A stretch of 64,000 nucleotides of DNA. Source: Gammaproteobacteria bacterium. Lineage in GTDB: Bacteria > Pseudomonadota > Gammaproteobacteria > Enterobacterales > Psychrobiaceae. Of the stretch, positions 16,345 to 26,060 are shown one piece after another (position 1 is the first letter of the stretch; each line of letters opens with the position of its first letter). A program made the position numbers and the translations under genes. Location of the stretch: NCBI GenBank assembly GCA_013214945.1, contig JABSRT010000023.1, positions 1 through 64,000 on the forward strand. Reading direction: 5' to 3'. The notes under the pieces are model-generated. The model did no database searches. It was given only the letters and a program-made list of their open reading frames with translations, and had not been told where the DNA came from.

Positions 16345-18339
16345 TTAGTTGCCTTTAGCTTTGGCCGCGAGCAACTCGGTATACAGTGGTAATTTTACGA
16401 AATCTGCGGCGTTAACCGGGCGACTGTAATAGTAACCCTGAGCGAGCAAGTTAGGGTAGCGCATCATGCGTTCTAAATGGTATTGGCTTTCAATGCCTTC
16501 AGCAACAATGTTTAAGCCGAGTTTGTTGGCCATAGCCACTGTCGCTTCAATCACCACATCACTGCTATCAATGTCTGCAATAAAGGAGCGGTCTATCTTA
16601 ATGGTACTTATGGGCAGTTTGTGAATGTAAGACAGTGATGAGTAACCGGTTCCAAAATCATCAATACACACCCCGATCCCACGATCACTGATTGCTTTCA
16701 ATCGTTTGATCACTTGATTTATATTGAGTAAAAATATTGACTCGGTCAGCTCTAATATTAATTTATGCGGTGGAAACTTTGTTCTCATCAATACGTCATC
16801 GAGCATATCGATAAAGCTATCGGTTAGTTGAATGGCCGAAACATTGACAGATAACTTTAGCTCAACGCCTGATTCTTGATGCCACAATAAACATTGTTGA
16901 CATGCTTTGGTCAAAATCCATTGGCCGATTTCGTTCATCATGCCGCTGCGTTCTGCTTCTGGCACAAATTCTTGGGGCGATACCTTACCTAATTGCGGAC
17001 TATGCCAACTGAGCAGCGCTTCCATGCCGACTAATTTATTAGTCTTCATATCAACAATGGGTTGGAATAGTGGCACGAGTTCTTCAAACAGCAGCGCGTG
17101 TTTTAGGCCTTGTTGCAGCACCGCGCGGCGTTGAATTTCAAGGCTCATTTGACGGGCAAAACTACAAAAACTCCGGGAACTTAATTCTTTCGCTTTATGC
17201 ATGGCCGTATCTGCATACATAATTAATGAATCAGGCTCTAGCGCATCATCTGGAAAGGTTGCTGTGCCAATACTGGCGGTTAGCTGAATACTGTCAAGCT
17301 CGATAATCGGCAGCGCAATGGTATCAATAATTAAGTGGCCAATCGCTTCAATTGATTGTGAGTCAGGGTCTGCAGGCACAATAATAATAAACTCATCGCC
17401 CCCAAAGCGAGCCAGTTGATATCTTTCAGGCAATTGCTTTAATAAACGCTTAGCAATCGCAACTAACACCGCATCGCCAGTCTTGTGACCTAGGTTGTTA
17501 TTGATAAGCTTAAAGGCGTCGATGTTGATTAAAAACAAATGAAATTGTTGTTTGGCATAACAACGGTGCTTTAAATACTCATCGAGACCGTAGCGGTTCA
17601 ATAAACCTGTTAGTTGATCGTGATAGGCCAGATGGAGGTATTTATGCTCGCGGGTTTTACGCTCAGTAATATTATCTTGAATCACTAGGTAATGATTTTC
17701 GGGCAATAAGCGCCTAATGGTAAAATTAAACCAACAAATTTTACCCAGGTGAATAACCTGACGTTCAAACTCAACTTCTGCTGCGCCGCTGAATTTTTCA
17801 GCTAACTCTTCGCTACTCATTTCAACTAATTCATGAATATCAATCGTAATTTGATCGTAAACGGCTTGGAATTTTTGATTGCAACTGATTAGTTCGCCGC
17901 TGGCATTAAATAAAGATGCCATGCTATTGCCAACCGTAAAGGAAGTGTCGCGTTCTAATTCGTCGCGGCTGACGATGCCTTCGCATAATAATAGATCTTT
18001 GCCAGCAAACTGCTGCAGGTTGCTATAACGAATATAAATTTCTTGGGAAAAGTTCTGCGGATATACGGTCCACCAAAGAGAACACGTTTTCCCTTTGGTG
18101 TCTTGCAATAGTTGTCTTAATTGACGGTCTGTTGCTTCAGTAATATCAACAGCCAAGTCGCGTTCAAGCAAAGCCGTTTTACTGGTTGCGTGCCATAAAT
18201 CGAGCGCTTTTTTGTTGGCCCAGCAAATTCGATAATTGCTAACGTCGTAAACCCATACCGGGGTCGCCATATGATCAAAAATGGCCATGGTGTCGATTAA
18301 AAAAGTTTGGGTGCTATCTAATTTATCGCTATCAGTCAT
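16345..18339 (-). CDS. PAS-GGDEF-EAL c-di-GMP signalling protein
   Basis: This 664-residue cytosolic protein contains an N-terminal PAS-like sensor (about residues 12-125, with PVWVYDVSNYRICWAN), a second PAS (about 135-235), a GGDEF domain and an EAL domain. The GGDEF signature is intact (RFGGDEFIII, near residue 312), as is the EAL motif (MEALLSW, near 440). The other EAL catalytic motifs ELTES, DDFGTGYSSL, KIDRSFI and AEGIES are also present, so both cyclase and phosphodiesterase activities are possible; which dominates cannot be predicted. No membrane segment is visible, which points to an intracellular signal. It is monocistronic. Confidence 0.9.
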   Translation of the reverse strand: MTDSDKLDSTQTFLIDTMAIFDHMATPVWVYDVSNYRICWANKKALDLWHATSKTALLERDLAVDITEATDRQLRQLLQDTKGKTCSLWWTVYPQNFSQEIYIRYSNLQQFAGKDLLLCEGIVSRDELERDTSFTVGNSMASLFNASGELISCNQKFQAVYDQITIDIHELVEMSSEELAEKFSGAAEVEFERQVIHLGKICWFNFTIRRLLPENHYLVIQDNITERKTREHKYLHLAYHDQLTGLLNRYGLDEYLKHRCYAKQQFHLFLINIDAFKLINNNLGHKTGDAVLVAIAKRLLKQLPERYQLARFGGDEFIIIVPADPDSQSIEAIGHLIIDTIALPIIELDSIQLTASIGTATFPDDALEPDSLIMYADTAMHKAKELSSRSFCSFARQMSLEIQRRAVLQQGLKHALLFEELVPLFQPIVDMKTNKLVGMEALLSWHSPQLGKVSPQEFVPEAERSGMMNEIGQWILTKACQQCLLWHQESGVELKLSVNVSAIQLTDSFIDMLDDVLMRTKFPPHKLILELTESIFLLNINQVIKRLKAISDRGIGVCIDDFGTGYSSLSYIHKLPISTIKIDRSFIADIDSSDVVIEATVAMANKLGLNIVAEGIESQYHLERMMRYPNLLAQGYYYSRPVNAADFVKLPLYTELLAAKAKGN

Positions 18340-18456
18340 AAATAATCCGGCACAGTTTATTTGGGGAAAATAACAATCCCCACTATATAGAATTACTTAA
18401 TTATTAACAATTTTTTTTGTATTTATCGCTAAATAATAAAAGTTATTTTTGATAAA

Positions 18457-19512
18457 TTACAGGCTATTTTTAGCTAACTCCACTTTTTTAGCGCTGATAA
18501 TATCTCGCGCTAATTGGTCAGCAATTTTGTCGGTTTGAGTATCCTGACTGCTAGCGAGATCAAATATATTGGTCAAAGTATCGTATATTTTTTCAACTTT
18601 AGCGGTCGACTTCTGTTTATCGTAGTCATCATCAAAAGAAACATTAATAATGCCGCCGGCGTTAATAACATAATCGGGTGCAAACAAAATACCTTGGGCG
18701 CGTAACATTTCACCATGGCGAGCTTCGGCTAATTGGTTGTTGGCACAGCCTGCAATGATACTGGCTTTAAATAAACCCAGTGTTTGATCGTTGACCGTCG
18801 CGCCTAAGGCACAAGGTGCATAAACATCGACATCTTGACTATATATCTCATTAAGTCCAACCACGGTTGCGTTAAACTCTGTTGCAACGCGAGCCAGTGA
18901 TTGTTGATTTAAATCGGTGACGATCAATTTAGCACCAGCATGGTGTAAATGTTTACACAGGTAATAACCAACATGGCCTAAGCCTTGAATAGCTACTTTG
19001 ATGCCTGCCAGCGAATCTTTGCCTAGCTGATATTTTACCGCGGCTTTTATGCCCAAGTAAGTTCCTAGCGCAGTAAAAGGCGATGGATCGCCACTTTTAC
19101 CTTCAAGTCCTGCCATATAAGGGGTTTGCTCGTTGGCGTACATAATATCTTGGGTTGTTACCCCGACATCTTCAGCACTGTAGTAACGACCACCTAGGGT
19201 ATGAATTGCGCGGCCAAAGGCTCGAAACAATTCTGGGGTTTTTTGGGTTTTTGCATCACCAATGATAATTGATTTGCCACCGCCCATTTTTAGCCCAGCA
19301 ATTGCATTTTTATAGGTCATGCCACGTGCTAAGCGTAAAACATCGATCAAGGCTTCTTGATCTGATGCATAATCCCACATTCGACAACCACCAACGGCGG
19401 GCCCTAGAGTCGTATCATGGATGGCAACAATAGATTTTAGTCCAGTTGCTTCATCGGTAAAAAATGATACCTGCTCGTGATTGTCAAATGATGGAAGGTC
19501 GAAAAATGCCAT
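18457..19512 (-). CDS. Leucine/valine/phenylalanine dehydrogenase (Glu/Leu/Phe/Val family)
   Basis: This 351-residue NAD-dependent amino acid dehydrogenase reversibly deaminates branched-chain or aromatic amino acids to keto acids. It has the glycine-rich catalytic motif GLKMGGGKSIIIGD with the active-site Lys, a further conserved Lys in MTYKNAIAG, GPAVGGCRMW, and the Rossmann motif IQGLGHVGYYL. The size fits octameric leucine or valine dehydrogenases rather than glutamate dehydrogenase (about 450). The ATG at 19512 has GGAG 6 nt upstream; an in-frame extension to 19581 lacks coding character. Leu versus Val preference cannot be read. It would feed branched-chain amino acid catabolism. Confidence 0.87.
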   Translation of the reverse strand: MAFFDLPSFDNHEQVSFFTDEATGLKSIVAIHDTTLGPAVGGCRMWDYASDQEALIDVLRLARGMTYKNAIAGLKMGGGKSIIIGDAKTQKTPELFRAFGRAIHTLGGRYYSAEDVGVTTQDIMYANEQTPYMAGLEGKSGDPSPFTALGTYLGIKAAVKYQLGKDSLAGIKVAIQGLGHVGYYLCKHLHHAGAKLIVTDLNQQSLARVATEFNATVVGLNEIYSQDVDVYAPCALGATVNDQTLGLFKASIIAGCANNQLAEARHGEMLRAQGILFAPDYVINAGGIINVSFDDDYDKQKSTAKVEKIYDTLTNIFDLASSQDTQTDKIADQLARDIISAKKVELAKNSL

Positions 19513-19675
19513 GGGGTACTCCAGAGATGTGCTCGAATATTGAATGTTATAGCCGAGCCAGTTGTTTATTGCGAGCAACATAACACTTGGCTATTTTCAG
19601 TGCTATGTTTAGCGCAATATATATATGTTTATAGTGTAAAGAAAAATTTATAGCAAGGGAAAGGCAGTGACAAAG

Positions 19676-19701
19676 CCGGGTTAAGCCTGAACTTACCCCG
19701 G
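19676..19701 (-). terminator. Terminator-like hairpin after roxA
   Basis: CCGGGTTAAG (19676-19685) pairs with CTTACCCCGG (19692-19701) with one mismatch and a 6-nt loop. It lies 18 bp beyond the roxA stop codon on the minus strand. The T-run after it is short. Confidence 0.5.
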
Positions 19702-19718
19702 ACAGATTAGATTAGTTA

Positions 19719-20864
19719 TTAGTCAAGATACCAGTATCCACTGTTAAGTAGTTGGCAAATAAATTCAAAAAGTTGCTCATTACCTAACCATGGCGACAAT
19801 TGTTCGGGTGATAACTCGGTGTGATCGGCAAACAATTTAATTGCGTCTGCAAGTTCGATATCTGCTGAAAACGCTTCGCCGTTGATATAAATGGTACCAG
19901 CACTTTTCTGATTATCGAAATAGACTGAACGTAAGCCGCCAATCCGGATCAGTTGTTGCCCTTGATTCAAGCCTTCACGCACGTCCTGCGCCTGATAATC
20001 GGTTTCAGGTTCGTCAATATCAAGCTCATGTTTGGCTTGGGACAGATGGCTGCCAAAGAAATCACTCAGTTTATCATCGTCGTTAATTACCTCAAGCAGC
20101 GCCTGCTTGAGTTTTTCAAAGTCTTGCTTGTCGATCAAACCTGGTGAATTAGTCACTTGGCGTTCAGGATCAATCACCATATCAGTGTGCAGTTGATTGT
20201 CGATGACATGGTCAGCTAAGGCGCTAAATAGGTGCGCTTTAGAGGTGGTTCTAAAGCCGACTGAAAAGCTCATTGATGGTTCAAGCGCGACGCCCTGATG
20301 AGGGAATCCTGGTGGAATGTACAACATATCGCCAGGTAATAATTCAACATCAATAATTGCGTCAAAAGCTTCGACATGCAATAAGGCTTGATGGGCAACC
20401 ACTTCGGTTAATTGTTCATTACTACCAACTTGCCAGTGGCGTTTACCACTGCCTTGAATAATGAAGACATCGTAGTTATCGACGTGAGGGCCGACCCCGC
20501 CGCCTGGCGTGGCAAAACTCACCATCACATCATCGATACGCCAATTGGGCATAAAACGAAAAGGGCGGATCAGTTCTGCTACGTCACGATCAAAATGGTC
20601 GGTCCCTTGGATTAGTAGCGACCAGTCCTTATCACCTAAATGGCCATAATCTTCGAAAGGGCCATGTTCTGCTTGCCATTTCCCGTCTTTTTGCCAGACT
20701 AAACGCGACTCAATTTGTTCTTCCATGGCGAGGCCTGCCAGTTCGTCAGGGCTGATCGGATCTTGAAAATCGTTGATGGCATTACGGATCAGTAAGGGTT
20801 TTTTTTGCCAGTACTGGCTTAAAAACTCTTGCGGTGAAAGATCATTTAAATTTATTGTGTTCAT
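19719..20864 (-). CDS. roxA: Ribosomal protein uL16 arginine 3-hydroxylase RoxA (YcfD)
   Basis: This 381-residue JmjC-type 2-oxoglutarate/Fe(II) oxygenase of the YcfD family hydroxylates an arginine of ribosomal protein L16. The iron-binding H-x-D pair is in GPHVDNYDVFIIQGSG (about residues 125-140), with the distal His in PPGFPHQGVALE. The N-terminal QEFLSQYWQKKPLLIRNAI is typical. The C-terminal winged-helix-like dimerisation part is present, so the length is full. It lies downstream of purB, from which it is separated by a terminator, so it probably has its own promoter. The ATG has a clear AGGAA site upstream. Confidence 0.92.
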   Translation of the reverse strand: MNTINLNDLSPQEFLSQYWQKKPLLIRNAINDFQDPISPDELAGLAMEEQIESRLVWQKDGKWQAEHGPFEDYGHLGDKDWSLLIQGTDHFDRDVAELIRPFRFMPNWRIDDVMVSFATPGGGVGPHVDNYDVFIIQGSGKRHWQVGSNEQLTEVVAHQALLHVEAFDAIIDVELLPGDMLYIPPGFPHQGVALEPSMSFSVGFRTTSKAHLFSALADHVIDNQLHTDMVIDPERQVTNSPGLIDKQDFEKLKQALLEVINDDDKLSDFFGSHLSQAKHELDIDEPETDYQAQDVREGLNQGQQLIRIGGLRSVYFDNQKSAGTIYINGEAFSADIELADAIKLFADHTELSPEQLSPWLGNEQLFEFICQLLNSGYWYLD

Positions 20865-20882
20865 GCTTATTTCCTGGCAAAC

Positions 20883-20911
20883 AAAAAGGCAATGGGGTTG
20901 CCATTGCCTTT
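20883..20911 (-). terminator. Rho-independent terminator of purB
   Basis: An 11-bp stem, AAAGGCAATGG / CCATTGCCTTT with loop GGTTG, is followed on the minus strand by a T-rich tract (TTTTTGTTT). It lies between the purB stop and the roxA start and separates the two transcripts. Confidence 0.75.
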
Positions 20912-20954
20912 GCTATTTCTCAACTTGCGCCATCGTGACGCCTATGAGCTTAAT

Positions 20955-22328
<1,374 letters not shown>

Positions 22329-22416
22329 TTAATCCTCAATAACATCTAAAATTAAAGCAACTGTACTTGGATGAAATAAATGAACAGTTGCCAGATAATG
22401 CGTGATTAGCACGAGT

Positions 22417-23040
22417 TTAAATTCGACTCAGTTGTCGTTGTGCATTTTGTATTAGCTCTTTTCGGGCCAGTAACAAATGGCGACGTTTACCGCCAACTTG
22501 ACGCCATAATACTGCTGCACGAACGCCAGCAAGCAGTAAGGCTCTTATCTTTTCTTGAACTAACTTTTGCTGTAACTGTGCCGGAGTTCCGGTGATTTTA
22601 ATTTTAGAGCCCAATGGGCTAATAATATCACTGTAAATACTGGCCAAATTAGCAATAACCGCCGGATCGTCAATTGTGAAATGATGTAGTTGACGTTTAA
22701 CCTGATCAACCCGCTGACCCATTGATGCCAATGAACGTTGAGACTTCATCAACTTACGTTCAAGTGCGATTAAACCCGCGATATATTTTGTGATCTCAAT
22801 ATTACGATTGTTACCGCTATCTGAGAGCTGTTCAATCATGGTTTTATAACCTAAAAATAAATCAGAGCTATTCGGATAAATATCTTGCGCATTGTCCGGA
22901 TCGGTAATTAATAGGCTATTAATACAGACTTGCCATTGCTGATTGTCAATCGTGCCAGTACGAGCCAGATTATGGACCAGCTGGGCACATTGGCACATTG
23001 CCGCAAAGGCTAATACTTGATTATTCTTATGATTAGTCAT
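22417..23040 (-). CDS. hflD: High frequency lysogenization protein HflD homologue
   Basis: This 207-residue peripheral membrane protein of the HflD family is known in E. coli to affect lambda lysogeny through CII; its native role is unclear. Family features include LAFAAMCQCAQLVHNLARTG at the N-terminus, ITKYIAGLIALERKLM in the middle, and IRALLLAGVRAAVLWRQVGGKRR near the C-terminus. The start is the ATG at 23040, which has AGGA 6 nt upstream; a longer frame overlapping mnmA is not used. It lies 16 bp after mnmA and upstream of purB, the same mnmA-hflD-purB order as in enterics. Confidence 0.93.
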   Translation of the reverse strand: MTNHKNNQVLAFAAMCQCAQLVHNLARTGTIDNQQWQVCINSLLITDPDNAQDIYPNSSDLFLGYKTMIEQLSDSGNNRNIEITKYIAGLIALERKLMKSQRSLASMGQRVDQVKRQLHHFTIDDPAVIANLASIYSDIISPLGSKIKITGTPAQLQQKLVQEKIRALLLAGVRAAVLWRQVGGKRRHLLLARKELIQNAQRQLSRI

Positions 23041-23056
23041 TATTTTTCCTGAGCCT

Positions 23057-24160
23057 TTAGTCGCGAATAATTTCGTCAATAATTGCGCCGCCGAGGCAGA
23101 CTTCATTGAGATAAAATACTGCTGATTGTCCTGGGGTAACCGAACTTTGCGGTTGGTCGAAAATAATTCGGATTTGATCGGGGCCCGCTGGATATAACGT
23201 ACAAGGGATATCTTGTTGGCGATAGCGGGTTTTTACCGTTAACTTAGTCACTTGTTGCGGACCAACACGATCGGTCCAATGCAATTGACTAGCAAGTAGG
23301 CCATTAGAAAATAACCGAGGATGATCTGCGCCTTGGCCGACTATTAAGACATTACGTAACATATCTTTTTCGACCACATACCAAGGTGCATCACCATGCT
23401 TGCTCAGTCCACCGATATGCAGACCTTTACGTTGCCCTAGCGTGTGGTACATCAGGCCTTCGTGCTGACCGACGGCTTCACCTTCACAGGTTTCAATGAC
23501 ACCCGGCTGAGCCGGTAAATACTTAGACAAGAAATCTTTAAATTTGCGTTCACCAATGAAACAAATGCCGGTTGAATCTTTTTTGTTATGGGTAATCAAA
23601 CCTTGCTCTAGTGCAATTTTACGCACCTCTGGCTTTTCTAATTCACCGACCGGAAATAAGGTTTGTGCGACGTGCTCTTCACCTAAGGTATATAAAAAGT
23701 AACTTTGGTCTTTATTATCATCGAGGCCACGTAATAGTTGCCACTTGCCATCGATTTGACGGCGACGAACATAATGGCCGGTAGCAATGTAATCGGCGCC
23801 TAAATTTTCGGCCGCAAATTCAAGAAATGCTTTAAACTTTATTTCTTTATTACAAATAATGTCAGGATTAGGCGTACGGCCAGCTTTATATTCTTCGAGG
23901 AAATACTCAAAAACGTTGTCCCAATACTCCGCAGCAAAGTTAATGCTGTGAAGTTTTATGCCTAACTTGTCGCATACTGCTTGTGCGTCAGCTAAATCTT
24001 GGGCAGCAGAACAATATTCATCGGTATCGTCTTCTTCCCAATTTTTCATAAACAGCCCTTCAACCTGATAGCCTTGCTGTTTAAGTAAGTAAGCTGAAAC
24101 AGACGAATCAACCCCACCAGAGATACCAACGATAACTTTTTTGCTTGCCGTGTCTAACAT
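23057..24160 (-). CDS. mnmA: tRNA-specific 2-thiouridylase MnmA
   Basis: This 367-residue ATP-dependent enzyme installs the 2-thio group on wobble uridine 34 of Lys, Glu and Gln tRNAs, taking sulfur from the TusE relay. The PP-loop is [12 protein letters not shown] (residues 12-23). The two catalytic cysteines are in [12 protein letters not shown] (about residue 102) and [11 protein letters not shown] (about 199). The C-terminal [17 protein letters not shown] is conserved. AAGG precedes the ATG. It starts a likely mnmA-hflD unit; the gap to the preceding rluE gene on the same strand is about 180 bp. Confidence 0.96.
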   Translation of the reverse strand: MLDTASKKVIVGISGGVDSSVSAYLLKQQGYQVEGLFMKNWEEDDTDEYCSAAQDLADAQAVCDKLGIKLHSINFAAEYWDNVFEYFLEEYKAGRTPNPDIICNKEIKFKAFLEFAAENLGADYIATGHYVRRRQIDGKWQLLRGLDDNKDQSYFLYTLGEEHVAQTLFPVGELEKPEVRKIALEQGLITHNKKDSTGICFIGERKFKDFLSKYLPAQPGVIETCEGEAVGQHEGLMYHTLGQRKGLHIGGLSKHGDAPWYVVEKDMLRNVLIVGQGADHPRLFSNGLLASQLHWTDRVGPQQVTKLTVKTRYRQQDIPCTLYPAGPDQIRIIFDQPQSSVTPGQSAVFYLNEVCLGGAIIDEIIRD

Positions 24161-24343
24161 TTTTGACCTTGTAATGACTTAATTCTGCGGCATTGTATTT
24201 CACGATTATGAAACCGTGATCAACGTCACGCAGTAATGATATTTTTCGGGCGCAAATTTTAACACAAAGGTCGATAATGTGGTAGCAACATTACAACGAC
24301 AGTTTAACTATTTTTATCGAGGAGGGACGAGGTAAAGCGTCAT

Positions 24344-24979
24344 TTATACTTCGCGATATTTGCCATTATCGAGACCATCAATGGTCCAGTTGCCAATGCG
24401 GTAGCGAATAAGTCGCAAAGTTGGATGGCCGATATGAGCTGTCATGCGTCGAACCTGGCGATTTCGGCCTTCTGTTATCGTTATTTCTAACCAACTGGTT
24501 GCAATGTTTTTCCGCTCGCGGATCGGAGGGTTACGCGGCCATAGATTAGTGGGCGGCGCTATTATTCTGATTTCAGCAGGCTGGGTCATGCCATCTTTTA
24601 ATGTGACACCTTGGCACAGTTGTTTAATGGCATCATCGGACGGGATCCCTTCAACTTGAGCCCAGTAGGTCTTCGCCGTTTTTTCTTTCGGTTGGGTTAA
24701 CCTAGCCTGTAATTTACCATTATTGGTTAACAGTAATAAACCTTCACTGTCACGATCGAGCCGTCCGGCGGCATAAACGTCTTTTTGATCGACATAGTCT
24801 GCTAAGGTCTGTCGACCTTGACCATCGGTAAATTGGCTAAGAACATCAAAGGGTTTATTAAATAATATGACCCGAGTTGGACCTGTTTTGGGTTTATTTA
24901 GATGGTCTTTGGGGGTCGCTCGACGTTTAATCAGTGATTTTTTTTGTTCGGTCGGTTTTGATAAAAACTTACTGCGCAT
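24344..24979 (-). CDS. rluE: 23S rRNA pseudouridine(2457) synthase RluE
   Basis: This 211-residue enzyme of the RsuA/RluB-E family lacks the N-terminal S4 domain, which suits RluE. The catalytic Asp is in [17 protein letters not shown] (about residue 92). Other family blocks are [22 protein letters not shown], and the C-terminal [24 protein letters not shown]. The RluE-typical [16 protein letters not shown] region is present. The basic N-terminal tail (about 35 residues) may contact rRNA. The ribosome-binding site is weak, so the exact start is uncertain by a few codons. Confidence 0.93.
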   Translation of the reverse strand: MRSKFLSKPTEQKKSLIKRRATPKDHLNKPKTGPTRVILFNKPFDVLSQFTDGQGRQTLADYVDQKDVYAAGRLDRDSEGLLLLTNNGKLQARLTQPKEKTAKTYWAQVEGIPSDDAIKQLCQGVTLKDGMTQPAEIRIIAPPTNLWPRNPPIRERKNIATSWLEITITEGRNRQVRRMTAHIGHPTLRLIRYRIGNWTIDGLDNGKYREV

Positions 24980-25295
24980 AGTGGTAGATATTCTCTATTT
25001 ATTAATCACAAAGGAAAAAATTACCCAATGGTGATCCGTTCATTAGCTTTAATGCATAGATTATATCAGAAATAGCGCAGATCATGGCATCATCAACTTA
25101 GCTACTATTGCATATAACTAAGTCGACTGACCCATCTAATAAGTTAGAGCAAAAACGGCTCGCGTTACTAATCACAAATTCAAAGACTTAGTGTTTGAAT
25201 CATTAGACAATGCTTTTACCAACGTCAACTTGGTATTAACACATTGTTAATTTATAAGGTTGCAGCCGTTATCACTTCTTAATAGTTCTTTAGTC
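24980..25295. other. Intergenic region between cspD and rluE
   Basis: This is about 315 bp of AT-rich DNA downstream of cspD and upstream of rluE, both on the minus strand. It should hold the rluE promoter and the cspD 3' end. I found no strong terminator, no small ORF with a ribosome-binding site and no known RNA motif. Confidence 0.35.
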
Positions 25296-25502
25296 TTAGT
25301 TAACCGGGCTGATTTTTTCTGCATGAGCACCCTTGGGGCCACTTTGCAATTCGTACTGAACTTCTTGGCCTGCCTTTAAGGTGCGGTAGCCATCCATTTC
25401 AATGACTGAATAGTGCGCAAACACATCCTCGCCGCCATTATCGGGACAAATAAAACCAAAGCCTTTTGCATTATTAAACCATTTAACGGTACCTGTAGCC
25501 AT
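25296..25502 (-). CDS. cspD: Cold-shock-domain protein CspD
   Basis: This 68-residue single cold-shock domain has the RNP1 motif KGFGFICPD and RNP2 motif VFAHYSVI. CspD is a nucleic-acid binder induced in stationary phase, inhibits replication in E. coli and is degraded by Lon. The CspD assignment rather than CspA rests on the divergent clpS-clpA neighbour, a conserved arrangement, and on residues such as MDGYRTLKAGQEVQYE. The start ATG at 25502 has AAGGA 8 nt upstream, and an 11-residue in-frame extension is not used. Confidence 0.92.
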   Translation of the reverse strand: MATGTVKWFNNAKGFGFICPDNGGEDVFAHYSVIEMDGYRTLKAGQEVQYELQSGPKGAHAEKISPVN

Positions 25503-25708
25503 TCCTAAATTCCTTGTATTGACTCGATTCATCCAAACTGAATTCGTACTTTTAATTTGTATAAAAACGATTTGTTTAGTGAATTTATACGAAATTAATA
25601 TTAAAATATTTAAACAAAACGATTAAACAGTCAAGCGTTAATCGTATTTTATTAGTATTATTGTTGGTATTTTGTTCCACAAATTAAAATAAGGACTAAA
25701 ATTAAATT

Positions 25709-26023
25709 ATGGGTGAGTCAAGTGATTTTGATTTGGTGCTTGAGAAAGACACTCAAGAGCTGGCAACTAAGCCACCATCGTTATATAAAGTTATATTAAT
25801 TAATGATGATTACACACCAATGGATTTTGTAACCGAAGTATTGCGCGTGTTTTTTGGTAAAAACGAAGAAGCTGCTTTTCAAATAATGATGGCTGTTCAT
25901 CAAGATGGTCAGGCAACTTGCGGTATTTATAGCGCAGATATAGCTGAAACAAAAGTTGAACAAGTGTGTCAATGTGCACGTGAGAATGAACATCCATTAT
26001 TGTGCACTATGGAAGAAGTTTGA
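25709..26023 (+). CDS. clpS: ATP-dependent Clp protease adaptor ClpS
   Basis: This 104-residue adaptor binds N-degron substrates (Leu, Phe, Tyr, Trp at the N-terminus) and hands them to ClpA. The binding-pocket segment [20 protein letters not shown] carries the conserved Asn-Asp pair, and the downstream [23 protein letters not shown] contains the pocket His. The N-terminal tail is disordered and acidic, as in other ClpS proteins. It is 37 bp upstream of clpA (start at 26061), cotranscribed with it, and divergent from cspD. Confidence 0.96.
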   Translation: MGESSDFDLVLEKDTQELATKPPSLYKVILINDDYTPMDFVTEVLRVFFGKNEEAAFQIMMAVHQDGQATCGIYSADIAETKVEQVCQCARENEHPLLCTMEEV

Positions 26024-26060
26024 ATTAGTGAACTAGTCAATATTTTAAGGAGACATGCCC